Shown here piece by piece: positions 6,815-15,345 of a stretch of 20,079 bases of DNA. The stretch is from Kineosphaera sp039812485 (GTDB lineage: Bacteria; Actinomycetota; Actinomycetes; Actinomycetales; Dermatophilaceae). The notes beneath the pieces were generated by a model. It saw only the letters and a program-made list of their open reading frames with translations, was not told the DNA's origin and ran no database searches. A program made the translations under genes and the position numbers. Position 1 is the first letter of the stretch; each line of letters begins with the position of its first letter. Location of the stretch: assembly GCA_039812485.1 (NCBI GenBank), contig JBDIAP010000062.1, positions 1-20,079 on the forward strand, in the 5' to 3' direction.

Positions 6815-9517
6815 ATGGAAACCGCCGAGATCAGGCGCCGCTGGCTGGCCTTCTTCGAGAGCAAGGGGCACACGGTCGTGCCGAGCGCACCACTGCTCTA
6901 CGACGACCCCAACCTGCTGTTCGTCAACGCCGGCATGGTGCCCTTCAAGCCCTACTTCCTCGGGCAGGAGACCCCGCCCTTCGACCGGGCGACGTCGGTG
7001 CAGAAGTGCGTGCGCACCCAGGACATCGAGGAGGTCGGCAAGACCTCGCGGCACGGCACGTTCTTCCAGATGAACGGCAATTTCAGCTTCGGCGACTACT
7101 TCAAGGCCGGCGCGATCGAGTTCGCGTGGGAACTGCTGACGACCCATCAGGGCGCGGGCGGCTACGGCCTGGAGCCCGACAAGCTGTGGGTCACGGTCTT
7201 CGAGGACGACGACGAGGCCGCCGACCTGTGGACCCAGCTCACGGGCGTCACGCGCGACCGCATCGTGCGCCGCGGCCGCGCCGACAACTACTGGTCGATG
7301 GGCGTGCCCGGGCCGGGCGGTCCCTGCAGCGAGATCTACGTCGATCGGGGGCCGGAATACGGGCCCGAGGGCGGCCCGGCGGTCGACGAGGACCGCTACA
7401 TGGAGATCTGGAACCTCGTCTTCATGCAGCACGAGCTGTCGCACGTCCGGTCCAAGACCGACTTCGACATCCTCGGCGACCTGCCGAAGAAGAACATCGA
7501 CACCGGCATGGGCCTGGAGCGCATCGCGAGCATCCTGCAGGGCGTCGACAACATGTATGAGATCGACGAGGTCTATCCCGTGCTCGAGCGCGCGGCCGAC
7601 CTCGCCGGCAAGCGCTACGGCGTCAACTCGGCCCAGGACGCGGGACATAGCCACCCCGACGACGTGCGGCTGCGTGTCGTGGCCGACCACGTGCGCAGCT
7701 CGCTCATGCTCATCGGCGACGGCGTGACGCCCGGCAACGAGGGGCGCGGATATGTGCTGCGCCGCATGCTGCGCCGCGCGGTGCGTTCGATGCGGCTGCT
7801 CGGCGTCGACGAGCCGGTGCTGCCCGAACTGCTGCCGGTGAGCATGGAGCGCATGAGCCGGTCTTATCCCGAGCTGGCCCGCGACTTCCCCCGCATCTGC
7901 GACATCGCGTATGCCGAGGAGGAGGCCTTCCGGCGCACGCTCGCCTCGGGCACGACGATCCTCGACACCGCGGTCGCCAAGGCCAAGCGCGCGGGAGCCG
8001 CCACACTGTCGGGCTCGGACGCGTTCGCGCTGCACGACACCTACGGCTTCCCCATCGACCTCACCCTCGAGATGGCGGACGAGCAGGGGCTGGCCGTCGA
8101 CGAGCAGGGCTTCCGCGAGCTCATGGCCGCGCAGCGCAACCGCGCCAAGGCCGACGCCAAGACCAAGAAGCAAGGCCACACCGACACCCACGCCTACCGC
8201 GAGCTCGCGGACGCGCTCGGGCACCCCGTCGACTTCACCGGCTACACCCAGGTCGAGGGCGAGGGCCGCGTCGTCGGGCTGCTCGCCGGCGGGGCGACGG
8301 CCCAGCGTGCCGGCGAGGGCAGCGAGATCGAGCTCGTGCTCGACGCCACCCCCTTCTATGCCGAGGGCGGCGGCCAACTCGCCGACCACGGGCTCATCCG
8401 CGTCGGCGGCGGGCTCGTCGAGATCAGCGACGTGCAGAAGCCCATCAACGGGCTCATCGTGCACAAGGGCATCGTGACCGCCGGCGAGGTCGGCGTCGGC
8501 GAGGCCGCATCGGCGCGCATCGACGTCGCCCGCCGCCGCTCGGTCTCGCGCTCGCACACCGCGACCCACGTGCTGCACCAGGCGCTGCGCGACGCGCTCT
8601 CGGAGACGGCGACGCAGGCCGGGTCGGAGAACTCCCCGGGGCGGCTGCGCTTCGACTTCAGCTGGGGCAAGCCGGTGCCCGCGGACGTCTTCGCCCAGAT
8701 CGAGCAGCACATCAACCAGGTGCTCCTCGACGATCTCCCGGTCGGCGCGCAGGTCATGGACCGCACGTCGGCGCTGGAGTCCGGGGCGCTGGCGATGTTC
8801 GGCGAGAAATACGGCCAGGAGGTGCGGGTCGTCTCGATCGGTGACTGGAGCAAGGAGCTGTGCGGTGGCACCCACGCCCAGCGCGCCGGTCAGCTCGGCA
8901 TCGTCAAGTTGCTCGGCGAGTCCTCGATCGGTTCCGGCGTGCGCCGCGTCGAGGCGCTCGTGGGGCTCGACGCCTACGACCACCTGTCGACCGAGAGCGT
9001 GATCGTCTCCCAGCTCGCCGACGTGCTCAAGGCGCGCCCGGACGAGCTCACCGCGCGGGTCGAGTCGCTCGTCACCCGCCTGCGTGACGCCGAGCGGGAG
9101 ATCGCCGGCATCAGGGCGGCGCAGGTGCTCGCCGGCGCTCCCGCGCTGGCAGACTCCGCGCGCGCCGTCGACGGCACCCGGCTCGTCACCGCCGACGCCG
9201 GCCAGGTCGGCGGCGACGACCTGCGCCGCCTCGCCCTCGACGTGCGGTCGCGGCTCGGCGACGCCGGCCCGGCGGTCGTCGCCGTGGCGGGGGTGGCGAG
9301 CGGACGGCCCTCGATCGTCGTCGCGACCAACGCGGCGGCCCGCGCCGCCGGCGTGCGCGCCGGCGACCTCGTCAAGGCCGCCGCGGGAGTGCTCGGCGGC
9401 GGTGGCGGCGGCAAGCCCGACCTCGCCCAGGGCGGCGGCACCGACGCCACGAAGGTGCCCGCGGCGCTGGAGGAGATCGCGACCCGCCTCGGCGCGCCCG
9501 CCGGGGCCCGAGGGTAG
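6815..9517 (+). CDS. alaS: alanyl-tRNA synthetase
   Basis: A 900-aa cytoplasmic class II synthetase that charges tRNA-Ala with alanine and hydrolyses misacylated Ser/Gly-tRNA-Ala. The N-terminal aminoacylation domain is typical (FVNAGMVPFKPYFLG near 36-50; RHGTFFQMNGNFSFGDYF further on). The editing-domain zinc site is intact: HTATH at 581-585 and CGGTH at 683-687. The Gly-rich end (GGGGGGKPDLAQGGG) marks the C-terminal C-Ala domain. The frame is open upstream to 6560, but ATG 6815 gives the family's usual start (METAEIRRRWLAFF) and length. No strong Shine-Dalgarno is seen. First gene of the alaS-ruvX-mltG-aro cluster. Confidence 0.98.
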   Translation: METAEIRRRWLAFFESKGHTVVPSAPLLYDDPNLLFVNAGMVPFKPYFLGQETPPFDRATSVQKCVRTQDIEEVGKTSRHGTFFQMNGNFSFGDYFKAGAIEFAWELLTTHQGAGGYGLEPDKLWVTVFEDDDEAADLWTQLTGVTRDRIVRRGRADNYWSMGVPGPGGPCSEIYVDRGPEYGPEGGPAVDEDRYMEIWNLVFMQHELSHVRSKTDFDILGDLPKKNIDTGMGLERIASILQGVDNMYEIDEVYPVLERAADLAGKRYGVNSAQDAGHSHPDDVRLRVVADHVRSSLMLIGDGVTPGNEGRGYVLRRMLRRAVRSMRLLGVDEPVLPELLPVSMERMSRSYPELARDFPRICDIAYAEEEAFRRTLASGTTILDTAVAKAKRAGAATLSGSDAFALHDTYGFPIDLTLEMADEQGLAVDEQGFRELMAAQRNRAKADAKTKKQGHTDTHAYRELADALGHPVDFTGYTQVEGEGRVVGLLAGGATAQRAGEGSEIELVLDATPFYAEGGGQLADHGLIRVGGGLVEISDVQKPINGLIVHKGIVTAGEVGVGEAASARIDVARRRSVSRSHTATHVLHQALRDALSETATQAGSENSPGRLRFDFSWGKPVPADVFAQIEQHINQVLLDDLPVGAQVMDRTSALESGALAMFGEKYGQEVRVVSIGDWSKELCGGTHAQRAGQLGIVKLLGESSIGSGVRRVEALVGLDAYDHLSTESVIVSQLADVLKARPDELTARVESLVTRLRDAEREIAGIRAAQVLAGAPALADSARAVDGTRLVTADAGQVGGDDLRRLALDVRSRLGDAGPAVVAVAGVASGRPSIVVATNAAARAAGVRAGDLVKAAAGVLGGGGGGKPDLAQGGGTDATKVPAALEEIATRLGAPAGARG

Positions 9518-9519
9518 GG

Positions 9520-10014
9520 GTGCGGCCGGGAGTGCGCGTCGGCGTCGACGTCGGCGCCGCCCGGGTCGGCATCGCGCTCAGTGACGGCGAGGCGATCCTG
9601 GCCACGCCGTGGTCGACCCACCCGGCCGACGCCGACCCCGTCGGGGCCGTCGCCGACCTCGTCGCGGCCCAGGAGGCGGTGGAGGTCGTCGTCGGCCTAC
9701 CCACACGGCTCTCGGGTGCGGAGGGCACCGCGGCTGCTGTGGCACGCGCCTTCGCGATAGAACTGTCCCGGCGCGTCCGGCCAGTGCCTGTGCGGGTTTT
9801 CGACGAACGGTTGAGTACTGTGCAAGCACACCGGGACCTCCGCGCGAGCGGGCGCCCGGAGCGCCGGCACCGCGAGGTCGTCGATCAGGTGGCAGCAGTG
9901 ACCATCCTGCAGACGGCGCTCGAGGTCGAACGAGCATCAGGCCGCCCCGCGGGCGAACTCATCGGTGGTCGCAAGCCTCGCCATGCCAAAGGAGTCAAAG
10001 GAGCGCCTCGATGA
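9520..10014 (+). CDS. ruvX: RuvX/YqgF family putative Holliday junction resolvase / pre-16S rRNA nuclease
   Basis: A 164-aa RNase H-fold protein. The N-terminal VGVDVGAARVGIALSD carries the first acidic residue (Asp10), VVVGLP lies at 57-61, VFDERLST at 93-100 and DQVAAVTILQ with Asp122 near the end, which is the YqgF catalytic layout. The family is implicated in 5' maturation of 16S rRNA and was originally annotated as a Holliday junction resolvase. The GTG at 9520 is 2 nt after the alaS stop; an in-frame GTG at 9532 is an alternative. Its stop overlaps the mltG start (ATGA). Position between alaS and mltG is conserved in actinobacteria. Confidence 0.93.
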   Translation: MRPGVRVGVDVGAARVGIALSDGEAILATPWSTHPADADPVGAVADLVAAQEAVEVVVGLPTRLSGAEGTAAAVARAFAIELSRRVRPVPVRVFDERLSTVQAHRDLRASGRPERRHREVVDQVAAVTILQTALEVERASGRPAGELIGGRKPRHAKGVKGAPR

Positions 10015-11384
10015 GCAACGAGCCCCCCACGGGTGCGGGTCGTCCGGGCGAGCGGCGGGACTGGGACGCCGACGCGCCCGACGCCTGGGACGAGCCCGAG
10101 GGCGTGCGCGCCGCCGACCAGCACGCCCGGCAGGCCCGCGACGACGCGTTCGAGGGCGACTACTACCCCGATGAGCACGCCGCGGGTGTGCACGACGACG
10201 ACCCGCAGCCGGCCGACGGTCACACCTCGGCCGGGTCCGCCGGCATCTTCGCCGGTCGTGATCACGTCGGCGGCGGGCCTGACGACGACGCTCACGGCGA
10301 CCCCGCCGACGCGGACCGCTACGGCCGCGACCGCAAGCCGCTGTGGCGGCGGCTCGTCGTCTACGCGTTGGCGCTGGCCGTGCTCTTCGGCGGGGTCGGG
10401 GTCGCCTACGCGGTGGTGCGGCCGGTCTACGAGCAGTTCACGGCGCCCAAGGACTACGAGGGGCCGGGCACCGGGAGCGTCGAGGTGACCGTCGAGCCCG
10501 GCGACACCGGCACCGAGATCGGCCAGAACCTGCAGAAGTCCGGGGTCGTGCTCACGGCCGAGGCCTTCACGGCCGCGCTCGCGGACAATCCCGGCGACGA
10601 GATCCAGCCGGGGCAGTACTCGCTGCGCCAGCAGATGCAGGCGGCGCAGGCGCTGTCGCTGATGCGCAACGAGGGGCGCAACGTCACGCGCGTGACGATC
10701 CGCGAGGGCATGTGGAAGAGCGAGGTCTATGCCGAGCTGTCGAAGGTGACCAAGGTGCCGGTCGCCGAATACACCAAGGCCGAGGCGGCGGTCGCGAAGG
10801 ACCCCTCGCTCGTCGGGTTGCCTGCCGCGGCCAAGGGCAACATCGAGGGCTACCTCTTCCCGGCGACCTACGACTTCGACCCCGGCACCAGCGCGACCGC
10901 GCAGCTGCGCACGATGGTGGCGCACGCGATGACGCAGCTGAGGTCGCTGTCGGTGACCCCGGTCGACATGGAACGCGTCATGACGATCGCCAGCCTCGTC
11001 GAGGGCGAGGCCCGGCGCGACGAGGACCGCCCCAAGGTGGCCCGGGTCATCGAGAACCGCCTCAAGAACACCATGCCGCTGCAGATGGACTCCACCGTCA
11101 ACTACGCGGTGCAGCGCCGCTCGGTGACGACGAGCGACCGCGAGCGGGCCGGGACGAGCCCCTACAACACCTACAAGCACCCCGGCCTGCCGCCCGGACC
11201 CATCAACAACCCGGGGGCCGAGTCGATCACGGCCGCGCAGCGCCCGGCCGACGGGCCGTGGCTGTATTTCGTGACCGTCGATCCCGGCACCGGCGAGACG
11301 CGGTTCGCGAGCACGCTCGAGGAGCACAACGCGAACGTCAAGCTCTTCCAGCAGTGGTGCCAGGCGCACCCGGGCAAGTGCTGA
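10011..11384 (+). CDS. mltG: endolytic murein transglycosylase MltG (YceG family)
   Basis: A 457-aa single-pass membrane protein that cuts nascent glycan strands and so limits peptidoglycan chain length. The first ~110 residues are an Asp/Glu/Pro-rich, probably disordered cytoplasmic tail, longer than in E. coli MltG. A membrane span follows at about 115-136, then a LysM-like segment (VEPGDTGTEIGQNLQKSG), then the YceG domain. The catalytic glutamate is Glu331 in ASLVEGEA, aligned with the known active-site Glu of the family. ATG 10011 overlaps the ruvX stop by 4 nt. The end overlaps the longest aroE start by 7 nt. Confidence 0.95.
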   Translation: MSNEPPTGAGRPGERRDWDADAPDAWDEPEGVRAADQHARQARDDAFEGDYYPDEHAAGVHDDDPQPADGHTSAGSAGIFAGRDHVGGGPDDDAHGDPADADRYGRDRKPLWRRLVVYALALAVLFGGVGVAYAVVRPVYEQFTAPKDYEGPGTGSVEVTVEPGDTGTEIGQNLQKSGVVLTAEAFTAALADNPGDEIQPGQYSLRQQMQAAQALSLMRNEGRNVTRVTIREGMWKSEVYAELSKVTKVPVAEYTKAEAAVAKDPSLVGLPAAAKGNIEGYLFPATYDFDPGTSATAQLRTMVAHAMTQLRSLSVTPVDMERVMTIASLVEGEARRDEDRPKVARVIENRLKNTMPLQMDSTVNYAVQRRSVTTSDRERAGTSPYNTYKHPGLPPGPINNPGAESITAAQRPADGPWLYFVTVDPGTGETRFASTLEEHNANVKLFQQWCQAHPGKC

Positions 11385-12310
11385 CAGCGGCCGCTCCCGC
11401 CGCCACCACCGTCGTGTCCGTCACGTCCCCCAGGTCACCGACCGCCCGGCAGGTGCAGCAGTGCCGCGCCGCCGTGCTCGGCTCTCCCATCGAGCACTCA
11501 CTGTCGCCGATCCTGCACCGCAGCGCGTATGACGAGCTCGGCCTGCGCGACTGGAGCTACGACAAATTCGCGGTCGGGGGGCAGGGGGAGCCCGGGCTGC
11601 GGGAGTTCCTCGCGTCGCGGGGGCCGGAGTGGCTCGGCTTCTCGGTGACGATGCCGCTCAAAGAGGACGCACTGGCCATCGCGGTCGCTGCCTCCGGGCA
11701 CGCCCGCGAGATGGGCGCGGCGAACACGCTCGTGCGCACCGACCGCGGCTGGATCGCCGACAGCACCGACGCCTACGGGGCGCTGGAGTCGCTGCTCGAG
11801 GCCGGCGTCGGGGCCGGGGGCAACAGCCCGCGACGGGCCGTCGTGCTCGGCGCCGGCGCGACCGCGCGCAGCGTCGTCGACGCGCTCGGCCGGCTCGGCA
11901 CGCGCGAGATCGTCTTCGTCGTCCGCTCCTCCGTGCGCCCTCACACCGCGCAACTGGCCCGCCGGCGCGGCATCGCCGTCAGCCATGAGCCGGGGCTCGC
12001 CGTGGGCTCGTTCGCGCAGCTCGTCGCGACCGCGGACGTCACCGTCAGCACCCTGCCGACGGGCACCGACCTCGGCCTGGCGCCGGCACCCGCCGGGTCG
12101 CTCGCGGGGCGCGTGCTCATGGACGTCGTCTACGGCGGCTGGCCCACGCCGCTGGCCCGCTGGGCCGCCGAGGCCGGCGCGCGCACGGTGAGCGGCCTGG
12201 AGATGCTCGTCCACCAGGCCGGCGAGCAGGTGCGCCTCATGACCGGGCGCCCGGCGCCCGTCGCCGCGATGCGCGCGGCGGTGCTCGCCCACCTCGACGC
12301 CGCCCGGTAG
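11378..12310 (+). CDS. aroE: shikimate dehydrogenase
   Basis: Reduces 3-dehydroshikimate to shikimate with NADPH. The substrate-binding SPIEHSLSPILH motif, catalytic Lys (FSVTMPLKEDA, Lys95 in this numbering) and Asp (DSTDAYG, Asp131) are present, and VLGAGATARSVVDAL is the Rossmann nucleotide-binding loop. Length is 310 aa from GTG 11378, which overlaps mltG by 7 nt and suggests coupling. GTG 11414 and GTG 11453 are in-frame alternatives; 11453 would leave only five residues before the conserved AAVLGSP and fits the family length better. No clear Shine-Dalgarno separates them. The TAG stop lies within the first unit of a 17-bp tandem repeat. Confidence 0.93.
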   Translation: MLTAAAPAATTVVSVTSPRSPTARQVQQCRAAVLGSPIEHSLSPILHRSAYDELGLRDWSYDKFAVGGQGEPGLREFLASRGPEWLGFSVTMPLKEDALAIAVAASGHAREMGAANTLVRTDRGWIADSTDAYGALESLLEAGVGAGGNSPRRAVVLGAGATARSVVDALGRLGTREIVFVVRSSVRPHTAQLARRRGIAVSHEPGLAVGSFAQLVATADVTVSTLPTGTDLGLAPAPAGSLAGRVLMDVVYGGWPTPLARWAAEAGARTVSGLEMLVHQAGEQVRLMTGRPAPVAAMRAAVLAHLDAAR

Positions 12311-12367
12311 GACGAGCCGCCCGGTAGGGGGAGCCGCACGGCAGGACGAGCCGCCCCGTAGGAGGAT
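12300..12367. repeat. 17-bp direct tandem repeat, four copies
   Basis: Four consecutive 17-nt units begin at 12300, 12317, 12334 and 12351. The first is CCGCCCGGTAGGACGAG; the others differ from it at two, two and three positions. A fifth, more degenerate CCGCCC start follows at 12368. The first unit includes the last sense codons and stop of aroE. The fourth contains AGGAGGA (12360-12366), which resembles a ribosome binding site. Confidence 0.85.
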
Positions 12368-12369
12368 CC

Positions 12370-12386
12370 GCCCTCGTGACGAGGGC
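12370..12386 (+). terminator. compact hairpin after aroE
   Basis: GCCCTCGT (12370-12377) and ACGAGGGC (12379-12386) are perfect complements around a single G, so in RNA they would form a short stem with a small loop. It lies 60 nt after the aroE stop. There is no U-tract, so termination is possible but unproven. The sequence CCCTCGTGAC recurs at 12391-12400, without a second complement. Confidence 0.35.
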
Positions 12387-12449
12387 CGGCCCTCGTGACC
12401 GGGCGCGCGCGGCCGGTCCACCTCCTGAGCCCGGGGACGGCGCAGACGC

Positions 12450-12469
12450 CCGACATGCGAGCATGTCGG
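12450..12469. promoter_or_regulatory. perfect palindrome over a candidate aroC start
   Basis: CCGACATGC (12450-12458) and GCATGTCGG (12461-12469) are exact complements around GA. The ATG at 12463 lies in the right arm and the conserved ATG at 12472 is 3 nt beyond it. In mRNA this folds to an 8-bp stem with a CGAG loop; as DNA it is a plausible dimer operator. Function is inferred only from position and symmetry. Confidence 0.55.
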
Positions 12470-12471
12470 CC

Positions 12472-13698
12472 ATGGTGCGTTGGTTGACTGCCGGTGAGTC
12501 GCACGGCCCGGCTCTCGTCGCCATCGTCGAGGGGATCCCCGCAGGAGTCGGTGTCACCAGCGACGATGTGCGTGCTGCCCTGGCTCGGCGTCGGCTCGGC
12601 TACGGCCGCGGGTCGCGGCAGAAGTTCGAGCAGGACGAGCTGGAGATCCTGGGCGGGGTGCGGCACGGTCGCACGCTCGGGTCGCCGATCGCGCTACGGA
12701 TCGGCAACAGCGAGTGGCCCAAGTGGCGCACGGTCATGGCGCCCGACCCGGTGCCCGAGGCCGACTACGCGGCCGCCGACGACATCAACGCTCCCAAGGA
12801 GATCGCCCGCAACCGGCCGCTGACCCGGCCGCGTCCCGGGCACGCCGACCTCGTCGGCATGCAGAAGTACGGTTTCGACGACGCCCGGCCCGTGCTCGAG
12901 CGGGCATCGGCCCGCGAGACCGCGGCCCGGGTCGCGCTCGGCGCGGTCGCGGCGGCCTTCCTGCGCGACGCCGTCGGCATCCGGCTCGTCGCCCACACCG
13001 TGGCCATCGGCGCGGCCACGACCGGGGCCCAGACCGCCGACGTGCCCGCCCCGGACGACGTCGCGCGCCTCGACGCCGACCCGGTGCGGGCGCACGACCC
13101 GGCGGCGTCGGCGGCGATGGTCGCGGAGATCGACGCCGCCCACCGCGACGGCGACACCCTCGGCGGCGTCGTCGAGGTGCTCGCCTACGGGGTGCCGCCG
13201 GGCCTCGGCTCACACGTGCACTGGGACCGGCGGCTCGACGCCCGCCTGGCCGCCGCGCTCATGAGCGTTCAGGCGATCAAGGGCGTCGAGCTCGGGGACG
13301 GGTTCGCTGTCGCGGCCGTGCGCGGGTCGCGCGCGCACGACGAGATCGTGCGCGACTCCAGCGGCGCGATCCGGCGGCGCACCGGCCACTCCGGCGGCAC
13401 CGAGGGCGGCATGTCGACCGGCGAGGTGCTGCGCGTGCGGGCCGCGATGAAGCCGATCAGCACCGTGCCGCGGGCGCTCGCGACCGTCGACGTCGCCACC
13501 GGCGAGGCGGCGCAGGCCATCCACCAGCGCTCCGACGTGTGCGCGGTGCCGGCGGCCGGGGTGGTCGCCGAGGCCATGGTGGCGCTCGTGCTCGCCGACG
13601 CGGTGTGCGAGAAGTTCGGCGGCGACTCCGTCGCCGAGACGGCGCGCAACGTGACCTCCTACCTGGAGGCGATCCCTGAGGGGATGCGCTCGTGGTGA
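12472..13698 (+). CDS. aroC: chorismate synthase
   Basis: Converts 5-enolpyruvylshikimate-3-phosphate to chorismate with reduced FMN, the last common step of aromatic amino acid synthesis. The 408-aa product starts MVRWLTAGESHGPALV, the family's N-terminal signature; RASARETAARVALGAV and TGHSGGTEGGMSTGEVLRVRAAMKPIS are further conserved blocks around the FMN/substrate site. ATG 12472 is chosen because conservation begins there. ATG 12463 would add three residues, and GTG 12376, which has AGGAGGA nine bases upstream, would add 32 low-complexity residues. The stop overlaps the aroK start by 7 nt, whereas the upstream gap to aroE is unusually long for this cluster. Confidence 0.96.
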   Translation: MVRWLTAGESHGPALVAIVEGIPAGVGVTSDDVRAALARRRLGYGRGSRQKFEQDELEILGGVRHGRTLGSPIALRIGNSEWPKWRTVMAPDPVPEADYAAADDINAPKEIARNRPLTRPRPGHADLVGMQKYGFDDARPVLERASARETAARVALGAVAAAFLRDAVGIRLVAHTVAIGAATTGAQTADVPAPDDVARLDADPVRAHDPAASAAMVAEIDAAHRDGDTLGGVVEVLAYGVPPGLGSHVHWDRRLDARLAAALMSVQAIKGVELGDGFAVAAVRGSRAHDEIVRDSSGAIRRRTGHSGGTEGGMSTGEVLRVRAAMKPISTVPRALATVDVATGEAAQAIHQRSDVCAVPAAGVVAEAMVALVLADAVCEKFGGDSVAETARNVTSYLEAIPEGMRSW

Positions 13699-14225
13699 CG
13701 GGGGCCGGGGCGCGGCACGTCGTCGTCATCGGCCCGCCGGGAGCCGGCAAGTCGACCGTCGGGGCCCTCGTCGCCCAGCGGCTGGGCGTGCCGGTCGTCG
13801 ACACCGACGCGCTCGTCGAACTGGCCGAGGGGCGCACGATCGCGGAGATCTTCGTCGACTCCGGCGAGTCGCACTTCCGCGAGCAGGAGCGGCTGGCCGT
13901 CGCGCGGGCCCTGCGCGCGGAGGAGGCGGCCGTCGTCGCCCTCGGCGGGGGGGCCGTGCTCGACGAGCGCACGCAGGCGGCGCTCGCCGGACACCGTGTC
14001 GTCTTCCTCGACGTCGCGCTGCGCGACGCGGCCCGGCGCGCCGGATTCGACCAGGGCAGACCGCTGCTCGCGCTCAACCCGCGCGGGCAGTGGCTCGCGC
14101 TCATGGAGCGGCGGCGGCCCATCTACGAGAGGCTGGCGGTGTTGCGGGTCGACACGAACGGTCGCACGGCCGACGAGGTCGCCGACGAGGTGGCGTCCCG
14201 GCTCGCGCAGGACGTGGACGAGTGA
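13692..14225 (+). CDS. aroK: shikimate kinase
   Basis: Phosphorylates shikimate at the 3-hydroxyl with ATP. The 177-aa product has P-loop GPPGAGKST (14-22), the shikimate-binding DTD (37-39), FREQE with Arg63, the GGG motif (85-87) and the lid arginine in GRPLL (Arg123). The GTG start at 13692 lies within the last codons of aroC (7-nt overlap; GTGGTGA). It ends in GTGA shared with the aroB start. Both junctions indicate coupled translation of aroC-aroK-aroB. Confidence 0.96.
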   Translation: MVTGAGARHVVVIGPPGAGKSTVGALVAQRLGVPVVDTDALVELAEGRTIAEIFVDSGESHFREQERLAVARALRAEEAAVVALGGGAVLDERTQAALAGHRVVFLDVALRDAARRAGFDQGRPLLALNPRGQWLALMERRRPIYERLAVLRVDTNGRTADEVADEVASRLAQDVDE

Positions 14226-15322
14226 GCCCGCAGATCGACCGGATCCACGTCGGGGTGCCCGGCGCCGGCTACGACGTGCTCGTCGGGCAGCAGGACGTGG
14301 CCGACGAGGTGCCGACGCTGCTCGGCGACGGCGTGCGGCGCGTGCTCATCGTGCACGCCACGGCCGTGACGACGCTGGCCGCGCAGATCGGCGACGTGCT
14401 CGCGGCGCGCGGCATCGAGACCCACCTGTATGTCGTGCCCGACGGCGAGGCCGCCAAGACCGTCGGTGTGGCCCGGCAGCTGTGGTCGGCGCTCGGCGAG
14501 GCCGGCTTCACGCGCAGCGACGCGGTCGTCGGCGTCGGCGGCGGGGCCGTCACCGATCTGGCCGGGTTCGTCGCCGCGACGTGGCTGCGAGGCGTCGCGA
14601 TCGTGCAGGTGCCGACGACGCTGCTCGCCATGGTCGACGCCGCGGTCGGCGGCAAGACCGGCATCAACACCCCCGAGGGCAAGAACCTCGTCGGGTCCTT
14701 CCACGAGCCCGTCGGCGTGCTCGTCGACCTCACGAGCCTGCGCACGCTGCCGCGGGCCGACCTCGTCGCCGGCATGGGCGAGATCGTCAAGGGCGGCTTC
14801 ATCGGCGACCCGCGCATCCTCGAGCTCATCGAATCCGACCCGCAAGCGGCCCTCGACCCCGACTCGCCCGTGCTGCGCGAGCTCGTCGTGCGCAAGATCG
14901 CGCTCAAGGCGCGCGTCGTCACCGCCGATCTGCGGGAGTCCTCGCTGCGCGAGATCCTCAACTACGGGCACACGTTCGCGCACGCGATCGAGCAGGTCAG
15001 CGGCTACGCGCGGCGGCACGGCGAGGCCGTGGCGATCGGCATGATGTATGCGGCCACCCTCGCCCGGCTCGCGGGTCGGCTCGACGACGCCGGGGTCGCC
15101 CGGCACGCCGCGGCGCTCGCCGCCGTGGGGCTGCCCACGACCTACGCGCCGCCGGCCGGGCACGGCTGGGAGGAGCACCTCGTCGCGATGCGCCGGGACA
15201 AGAAGACCCGCGGCGACCTGCTGCGTTTCGTCGTCGTCGACTCCGCCGGCGAGCCCGGGCGGCTTGAGGGGCCTGCGGAGGACGACCTGCGCGCGGCGTA
15301 CGAGGCGATCCTGGCGCGCTGA
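14222..15322 (+). CDS. aroB: 3-dehydroquinate synthase
   Basis: Second shikimate-pathway enzyme, converting DAHP to 3-dehydroquinate with NAD+ and a divalent metal. In the 366-aa product, GGGAVTDLAGF (106-116) is the NAD-binding loop, followed by VPTTLLAMVDAAVGGKTG. The expected metal ligands are Glu187 (GMGEIVK), His250 (NYGHTF) and His266 (RHGEA). The GTG start overlaps the aroK stop by 4 nt. It is the last gene of the cluster; the next gene is convergent after 26 nt, so the aroQ/efp/nusB genes often found downstream in actinobacteria are not here. Confidence 0.97.
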   Translation: MSPQIDRIHVGVPGAGYDVLVGQQDVADEVPTLLGDGVRRVLIVHATAVTTLAAQIGDVLAARGIETHLYVVPDGEAAKTVGVARQLWSALGEAGFTRSDAVVGVGGGAVTDLAGFVAATWLRGVAIVQVPTTLLAMVDAAVGGKTGINTPEGKNLVGSFHEPVGVLVDLTSLRTLPRADLVAGMGEIVKGGFIGDPRILELIESDPQAALDPDSPVLRELVVRKIALKARVVTADLRESSLREILNYGHTFAHAIEQVSGYARRHGEAVAIGMMYAATLARLAGRLDDAGVARHAAALAAVGLPTTYAPPAGHGWEEHLVAMRRDKKTRGDLLRFVVVDSAGEPGRLEGPAEDDLRAAYEAILAR

Positions 15323-15325
15323 GCG

Positions 15326-15345
15326 CCGGGCTGAGCACCGCCCGG
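15326..15345. terminator. small hairpin between convergent aroB and the SBP gene
   Basis: CCGGGC (15326-15331) and GCCCGG (15340-15345) pair around an 8-nt loop in the 26-nt gap between the convergent stops at 15322 and 15349. It is short and has no U-tract, so a bidirectional terminator role is only suggested by position. Confidence 0.3.

Noticed and set aside
6809..8983. 724-codon minus-strand open frame opposite alaS
   Set aside because: It is antisense to a fully supported alaS with intact motifs; long antisense frames are expected at this GC content. Its product is Val/Leu/Asp/Arg-rich without domain features.
9885..11369. 494-codon minus-strand open frame opposite mltG
   Set aside because: mltG is supported by its membrane span and catalytic Glu motif; the antisense frame has no family features.
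12300..12384. CRISPR-like array at the 17-bp repeats
   Set aside because: The units abut directly with no unique spacers and are too short; this is a tandem repeat.
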